NCBI RefSeq assembly: GCF_001039355.2
Contig: NW_019775635.1
Span: forward strand, 867,569-927,568
DNA length: 60,000 bases
DNA from: Lingula anatina
Taxonomy: Eukaryota; Brachiopoda; Lingulata; Lingulida; Lingulidae
Direction: 5' to 3'
Below, one piece after another: positions 53,669-60,000 of this stretch. The position numbers and the translations under genes are program-made. How positions within the stretch are numbered: the first letter of the stretch is position 1; the number at the start of each line of letters is the position of its first letter. The notes under the pieces were generated by a model. It was given only the letters and a program-made list of their open reading frames with translations. It searched no databases and was not told where the DNA came from.

Positions 53669-53865
53669 TTTATGCCAGTACTAGTGCAGTCATTAAGGAT
53701 ATAGTAATCCTTAATTATCATCCAGATACCGAAAATGAGGTTTCCTCTGTCTTATTAATCAATAATGCATCTATCTTTGTACTGATAAAGAAACTCGAAA
53801 ATATAAAATATCGGCATTTATATTTCTCGTTGGAATGTACAAACCTAGGCAGCTCAAAGCTTTAA
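53669..53865 (+). pseudogene. Candidate fourth exon (or relic) of R2
   Basis: Follows acceptor TTCAATTCAG and is open for 64 codons in the phase shared with the R1 candidate (YASTSAVIKDIVILNYHPDT), ending at TAA. It continues further than R1, which has a TGA after 44 codons. No in-frame donor in exon 3 recognised. Confidence 0.35.
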
Positions 53866-56212
53866 TCGTCAGTCTAAAACCTTTCTATTTTAAGGTGAGA
53901 GAGCAGTCGGTATGAGACATAACTTTTATCACGAAAATTGGCGGAGTTTGCCACGAGTTTTAGCTGCAATACCGTGCCACCATTTGGTTTAAATGTTTTT
54001 GTTATGGAGTTTTGAGCCTCTAATTACAGATTTTCACTAAACAAAGGCATTATTTTGCTTTATCAGCGATAAAATCTTAACTAAGACTTTCAAGAAAAAT
54101 CGTTGGCAGGGATTTAGAAGACTAAATCAGACGTTATAAACGGACTGGGCGTTAACTAGCACTACCCGCATATCTTTTAACATTAACACACATATTTACC
54201 ACCTAACCATCAAATTAACCAGCACTACTAGAGCGGATGGATGTTAGTGCTAAATAATTGTACGGTGTTCTGGTTAATTCGTGTGTTTGGTGGTTAATAT
54301 TACTGTTTGTGCTAAAAGATCTGCGGGTAGTGTTAATAAACACGTAATCCGTTTATAAGACCTGTAAATGGTGTCATTAAATCGGCGTTAAAACGGTAGT
54401 CGCGGGTGATCAGGTAAAAGAGAAATTTGAGAAACCGATTTTTCAGTTCTTACTCCAAAATTGCAATTATGACGTCAACCGTAAGATGACATATGTATAA
54501 ATGTTAATTAATTTAGTCACTGCACTCTGAAGATTTACCTAATACCCAAAAGAATGTATGTAAGGCAGAAAATAAGGAGTTTCGATTACTAAGTAAAATG
54601 TTATCATGGTCATTGGCATAGCTGACGGCCAGGGTTTGAACTACTACCTGGTCGCAGCGTTTGGTCTTACAATTTTTAGTTTACGAGAGATGAGCCCGCA
54701 TTGTATCGCCTCTTTACTACTGTAGTATTTATAATATCAAATTTCCTGGCACCGACTGCACTACTTACTTATTGTTTTGATTAAATATACTTCAGAACTG
54801 TTAAGGTCATCAGTTCGAGTTAGTATTTTAAAGTGACAGCATTATCTCAGAAAATGACACCTTGATTTCTATGATATTGTAACAGATTTAAAAAGAAAAA
54901 AATTAGGTATAATTCAGAAATTTCCATTGGTTCAAACTACATGTATCACACGTACATGTAGGCAGCTTAAATGAACATTTAATTGTACAATTTAAACGAC
55001 TTTTAAATAATTTAATTGAAGTAACAGTTTCAGGAAAACTCTGATATTTTAATGAAATTTGGACTTCAATAAAAGACATTAAAACAAGTTTTCTGTGTTT
55101 GCAGCATATGTATTTACGTTTTCTTCTTTTTAAAACCCTACTCACTGTAAAGGTCTATGTGGCAACTTTTGCTTCAAATCTTAACTAATTCTTTACAAAA
55201 TAAAAATCAGCAACAAAACAACACCAAATTAACATATATGAAAAACGTGTATCGTTCATGAAAAAAAAGGACAACGTTGAAAATGGCAATTTTTTTATTT
55301 TGTAGTGCAAAATAAATATATGATTTTAAGATTATGAAACATATAATATAATAACATATCTTGAGCGCTATGGAACTATCTATCTTACATATGCTAATAC
55401 AGTGTATATACCAATGTTGCAGTATGTTTTTTTTTCATTTTGCACTGTATTAACTGTACAATGTACAACTATAGGCATCCACTGAAAGCATTTGTTATAA
55501 ATAGTGTAAAAGAAAAATTCAGTATCCATACAACTGGAAAGTTTTCCGTGATATGACTTGTACTATTCCCTCCTACAAAAAGTCAATGAAATGAATAAAT
55601 AAGAACGTTACGGTCGACACGTACGATGAGGCAAACCCGTTTTTGAAATGAAAAACACAATAGGCACTCCTACCGCAATCTGCTCAAGTCAATCGTACAT
55701 TGCAGCATGAAGTTCGGTTGTGATATTCACGCTCCAGCCTTAAATCGCATCTTATTTATTGGACTTGGTAGATGATATTATTTCATCAATCAACAATTTA
55801 TTGAAAAGCCTTACGAACAAAGGCAATCGAAGTACCGTTTTATGCATCATTTTATTGCGGATAAAAATATTGTTCCATAAGTAGTCCTAGAAGTCGTTAA
55901 CGTGTAAAGAGTACATGATAACCATTATAATGATGGTAATGCATTCTTAAAAGTAGAGAGAAGTAGAAGTAAAATAATATATTCTAGTTTTATGAAATAG
56001 TTATTTGGTAGACGGAAACATTTTAATCATTAGTGAGTATATTCAGCAGTTCTTTTTATCGTTCCTATTTTCGTGACATAATACATTTCATGTGATTGTG
56101 CGTGTGTGTTTGCGTGTGTTTATGTGTGTTTATGTGTGCGCGCGTGTGTGAACGTGCGTGTATGTGTGAACTTGCAATTGCGCACGCCATCTTCTGCTTG
56201 TTTATGTGCTTG
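53866..56212. other. Convergent intergenic region between R2 and C1q-F
   Basis: No gene. Parallels 37,430-39,912 throughout: MITE at 54135-54357, R 3' direct repeat, the 54,900-55,390 block, and the C1q 3' flank with minus-strand AATAAA near 55847. Alternating GT/GC-rich microsatellite at 56098-56165. Confidence 0.6.
54135..54357. mobile_element. MITE-like element after R2
   Basis: Paralogue of 37745-37988. Ends TATAAACGGACTGGGCG and CGTAATCCGTTTATA, with internal TTAGTGCTAAA repeats. Confidence 0.7.
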
Positions 56213-56925
56213 TTAATCTTCATACAAAAGGAATCCATTAAACGAGACATGAATGTGCTCTGGAAGGCTAATCGTAGCTCCATTCGGTTGCTGTTGGAGC
56301 CACACCCTGTCTCCCTTCTGTAGACGTAGTATGGCCTGGTTGGTCGAGGTATGATAGCCCGCGGACCCAAAGGCTTCATTCACATAGCCGGCATTGGTGC
56401 GGAGGTACACTCTAGCACTCTTGACACCGCTGTGAATAGCGAAAGTGAAGAAGTAGGTTCCGTCGACCGGTGCACGGAATGAGGAGACGTCATCGAAGCC
56501 TCGTCCAAGATTTGTCAGGGTCTTTTGAAACGCCAGATCGACAGCGGCGTTGCCGTTTATCAGATTTGAAGTACGCATGGCTGAGAATGCGACTTTGGTT
56601 TTAGATTTTCCTGAAAATAGTAGAGTTAAACCTGCTTACCAGTGACTTTCACCTAGTAGTACTGAAGAGTAGTTCTAGCCTGGTACTGGAAATCCGCAAA
56701 ACTACATACTCAACGTTCCCCCAACGATTGCTATAGATTAGTTTTTCACTATATTCACAAATTAGTCTCTTGTTAATTCTATCCACCTTATTGTATTGTG
56801 AGCGAGAATTTGTGTATGGAATAACCTTTATTCATCCTCACGCTGGCCCCTGTTTTAGAGTACATGTACGTACCCGTTATACCCGCTGCGAGTGCATATG
56901 TGTATGCGTGTCACGGTGTGCGTGG

Positions 56926-56956
<31 letters not shown>

Positions 56957-57072
56957 GTTGTCCTACCTGGATAGGTGACGTGACAGGTTGGCATGGGACA
57001 CTGACATTCTTCTGCATCTACCATAAGGCAGATAAAACCTGCCAAGACGACGGTGATTGCTAAAAGTTGCAT
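56213..57072 (-). CDS. C1q-domain secreted protein, copy F (intact, apparent chimera)
   Basis: Exons 57072-56967 and 56610-56213, phase 1, 167 residues. Signal peptide MQLLAITVVLAGFICLMVDA, then EECQCPTPTC; the AMC cysteine of A and C is Arg (AMR), leaving an odd number in the N-terminal region. The C1q core is nearly identical to D (LAFQKTL, IHSGVKSARVYLRTN, NGATISLPEHIHVSFNGFLL), but the start of exon 2 (LINGNAAVD), exon 1 and the upstream region resemble C. The exchange point is near 56,550. Convergent with R2, and at the position of C relative to a possible next receptor gene. Confidence 0.86.
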
Positions 57073-57128
57073 TGTGCCACGGTTGTAAACAAATTCAACT
57101 GTGTTGTCGTGAACTTCTAAAGAAGTGA

Positions 57129-57136
57129 TTTATACT
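57129..57136 (-). promoter_or_regulatory. TATA-like box of C1q-F
   Basis: Minus strand GTATAAATCACTTC about 60 bp before the start codon. Confidence 0.55.
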
Positions 57137-57157
57137 AAACAGACAAGGAGATCTGAG

Positions 57158-57284
57158 GGTGACATGAGCCCTATTCACACTAGCAAGCAAACTGCGGTCG
57201 AATAAATTATTAGCTCGTATATTAGAAAAGATATCCGCGTTAGAACCACGGTTTGGCATTGAAATAGCTAGTGTGAATTGTATC
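57158..57284. repeat. Foldback-element relative upstream of C1q-F
   Basis: TTCACACTAGCAAGCAAACTGCGGTC at left (26 bases with few mismatches to the inverse of the right end GAACC.CGGTTTG...GCTAGTGTGAA); closest to the C1q-C copy. Confidence 0.55.
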
Positions 57285-57540
57285 ATTGTTATCGGTATTT
57301 TTCTTGATAATCTATGAATAATGTTTCAAGGAAATTTGAAGTAAACAAGTTAAAGTAAACCATGACTCACAATCATATGACACATTTAATTAGCATCCTG
57401 TTGGCCTAAAAGGCATAGGATTACAACGGTGCATACTTCCCCGAACGTACATTCTTAAAACTGTGCGAACAAGTGAACTTAAAGGTACACCGTTACTGAA
57501 AATTAAATGAACTTTTATTTTCTGCATATACCATCCATCC

Positions 57541-58302
57541 TTACTCTGAGTGTCAGAGCAACGTGAAAGTTAGTTTGTTTAATATTTAATATACCTTGGA
57601 GTCACTTTCACTAGCTCTGACGAACAGCGACAACCTGAGGGCGTTCTTCTTCAAAATTTTGCATGGGGCGCTTCCATATTTGGAAGTCACACGTTACAGC
57701 TGTGTCCGCCTGGATCCATATTTGGAAGTCATAAGTCTCGTACGTCACAGGTTTAGCCGCCTGGAGCTGCCTTTCCCGCCTTGCGCTGACATAATCTCGT
57801 GCAGACGAGACAAGAATCAAAGTGTCTGACGCGGATTTAGAAGTTTGAATTGGAAATATCTTGCAGTCGAAGGTCAGTGCCACAATACAAGCAACATTCT
57901 GCTTTAAAAATTGATTTTGGTGTAGCCATTGCGCAGCCCTTATAGTGGTATCGGGTGTAGCTGTCAAACTTGGCACACAGCAAGCACGTGTATTGTGTCT
58001 ATTATCTCAGGACTAAATGTTCTTTGATAAGCAAAAAATACAAAAACATTGGATATACCTTTTTCTTTTAGAAAATTTATTTCTCACTTTACATATCTTA
58101 AATACAGCAAATACAATTAAATAAAGCAGAATTAAATCTGTTTTACGTTTCATGACATTCAACTGCAGATTCACCGCGGAGCCGTTCTATTTGATTGACG
58201 GGAGCCTAACATGGTCGCTGTGCACTAGAGCCTGGTATTGCGACATGGGTTATATATGAAATCAAGATCGAGCTGGCAATACCGGAATCTAGAACCTAGG
58301 GT
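57541..58302. mobile_element. 762-bp insertion with ATCCATCC duplication upstream of C1q-F
   Basis: ATCCATCC occurs at both edges (57533-57540 and 58303-58310) but once at the matching site upstream of C1q-C (near 30010). The inserted sequence is GC-richer, holds two imperfect copies of a 45-50-bp unit starting CCATATTTGGAAGTCA (near 57673 and 57715), and has a 121-codon minus-strand open frame without recognised motifs. An 8-bp duplication fits hAT-type insertion, but no clear terminal repeats were seen. Confidence 0.5.
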
Positions 58303-58310
58303 ATCCATCC

Positions 58311-60000
58311 TGCAAAGCTACTAACACTTTATAATTTAGACTTAAAAAACTGGACAGTCATTTAGAACTAAACCATTGAATTAAAAATGGAATAAAACAT
58401 TGCATCAGTGCAGAGACAAGTAGAGAAAAAATTCGTGATGCGAAAAAAAAATCAAAAATCTTTTTTCCCAGGAAAATTGATTTTTGAGGGAGATAACGAA
58501 ATCTCGACGATTAGGTGATATTCGAGACAACTGAATAGGCATTGTAAAATGCTCGCTTTCACTAGCGACATGTAGTGCTACCTGTACATGTAGGATGGGT
58601 CGTTGAATTTTTTAGTGAAGCCTTTGGAACGCCGCAGACATAAAAACATGAACTCATGGGAGTTGAAGAGATGAGGCAATACAAAGAAGATATGGATAAA
58701 GTTACAGATCGATCCGTTAAGGGAGGCAAAACGTGGAGCGTACACGTGACACATTATTACACACTTACATACTTGGCAGAAATGATTCACCTTATCGGGT
58801 GAAATTTGAATTAGATTTGTCTGTTCTTTTATGACTGTAGACGTATACTTTCTTTTTGTTTCTCAATTTGAATTTAAGAATATTAAATATACATGTAAAA
58901 TTAAAGATGGTTTATGTTATTTCCTAGGCATTTTGCTCATTTTACAGTTGTAAGAGATGATATATTACCTTTGTGATTTAACCAGTAGTGTAATAATAAT
59001 AATAATAATTAATATTAATATTACCTTGCTCAAAGTCTTGATCTCCATAACTTGCATAAGGCCGGAAGGCCTGTGAATTCACAGTAAACACGACACCTCT
59101 TTTCGCCTCGCAACCATCACCGATTGCAAAAAGGTCTATGACCAGTCGCTAGATCTCGCAAAATGCTCAAGAGGTACGTGTATTAAATAAGTGGAGAGTA
59201 AAGATACCTTGAAAATGGTAAACTGTGAGTAGTAGAGAAACAGGAGATCTTTCTTTTTTTATCAGACTTCTTTATTTCTACTGAACTTTGAAATATATAT
59301 TTCTATTAAGCAATACTTTAACAAACAATATACATGATATAATCATCATTTGGAGATCGCTGAAGTGGCGTCCTTTGCTCCATGAAAACATGTTTGCGTC
59401 CATTTGTTCTTTCGTTAAAAAAATTATAAAAAAGAAAACCTGGAAAACCAGCAGACTGGCCAAAACACATCTAGTTGCCTAAAATAATCACTGCATAGAG
59501 TTACTCTAAATATTAAAGTTCATTTTAAATAATACAAAAACAGTACCATGCATAATTAATTTCTATATCTAAGTCATGCTAGCGTACGATTCATGCTGTG
59601 AGCAGTTGACTCGGCATCACACCTAATTTACGATTATGAAATACTGGACATGTATGAGTAATAGCGATGCGCATCTATATATACCATTTTGGTACTATTT
59701 ATCTATATTAAATTTCCTTTTTTTGTATTATCGACGCATGCACAAAAACCACTGATATGTAATATGTTAGAATAACATAATTTGTTGGTTAAGTATGATT
59801 GCAATATATAGTATATACGGCACTAAAGTATCATACGTAATTGACCGCGCCAATCCAGTAGCAAATCCAGTCATTAAAATTCCGTGGTTTTGTAGAATGA
59901 CAGGGACGTAGTGAAGAAACCCGTGAAAATGTTATGAAAGTGAACGGTTAACAGCAATCAAACGCCACCGACGACCAGAGCTGTTAATTTTGAACATTTG
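58311..60000. other. Upstream region of the next array unit
   Basis: No gene. Matches 30,010-31,130 and 45,540-47,130, the regions that precede R1 and R2. Contains (AAT)n near 58990 and a copy of the possible minus-strand exon at 59020-59145. The sequence ends before a receptor gene would be reached. Confidence 0.6.

Overview
The window looks like nuclear DNA of a lophotrochozoan animal, most likely a mollusc. It is AT-rich, has intron-bearing genes with GT-AG splice sites, many microsatellites and inverted-repeat elements, and encodes a bilaterian Prrx homeobox gene and an expanded family of secreted C1q-domain proteins. The group is inferred from these gene families; the sequence does not prove a species. 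Three single N bases (22076, 22833, 45160) mark contig joins.

Region 1 (1 to about 20.2 kb, + strand) holds a Prrx (paired-related homeobox) gene. Three coding exons are visible: 1-329 (5' end cut by the window edge), 16184-16377 and 19169-19528. They give the Prrx N-terminal motif, a glutamine tract, a homeodomain split by an intron, and a C-terminal OAR motif. Intron 1 is 15.9 kb and has several GC-richer patches that may be regulatory.

Region 2 (about 20.2 to 60 kb) is a young tandem array of two gene types. Six two-exon C1q genes lie on the minus strand: A 21.4-22.2 kb, B 25.7-26.5, C 28.7-29.6, D 39.9-40.8, E 43.2-44.0 and F 56.2-57.1. B and E are pseudogenes; A, C, D and F look intact. 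Two nearly identical three-exon genes lie on the plus strand (R1 32.9-37.3 kb, R2 50.3-53.6 kb). Each encodes a 604-residue secreted or surface protein with a somatomedin-B-like cysteine cluster and a cysteine-rich domain like the ectodomains of invertebrate class-B/adhesion GPCRs, but with no seven-helix part. Order: C1q-A, C1q-B(ps), C1q-C, R1, C1q-D, C1q-E(ps), R2, C1q-F. Blocks of about 10-17 kb are repeated, with one C1q copy apparently lost in the second unit, and the sequence at the right edge predicts that the array continues.

The array has been reshaped by unequal exchange (C1q-E and C1q-F look like chimeras) and by DNA elements: a degenerate Tc1/mariner copy in a clean TA site, a 1-kb terminal-inverted-repeat element carrying a tRNA-like SINE, several foldback elements, and a 180-bp element with a 5-bp target duplication. 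The C1q products are probably secreted recognition proteins, and the R products may be secreted or anchored decoy or co-receptors. That the two act together is an inference from co-duplication only.
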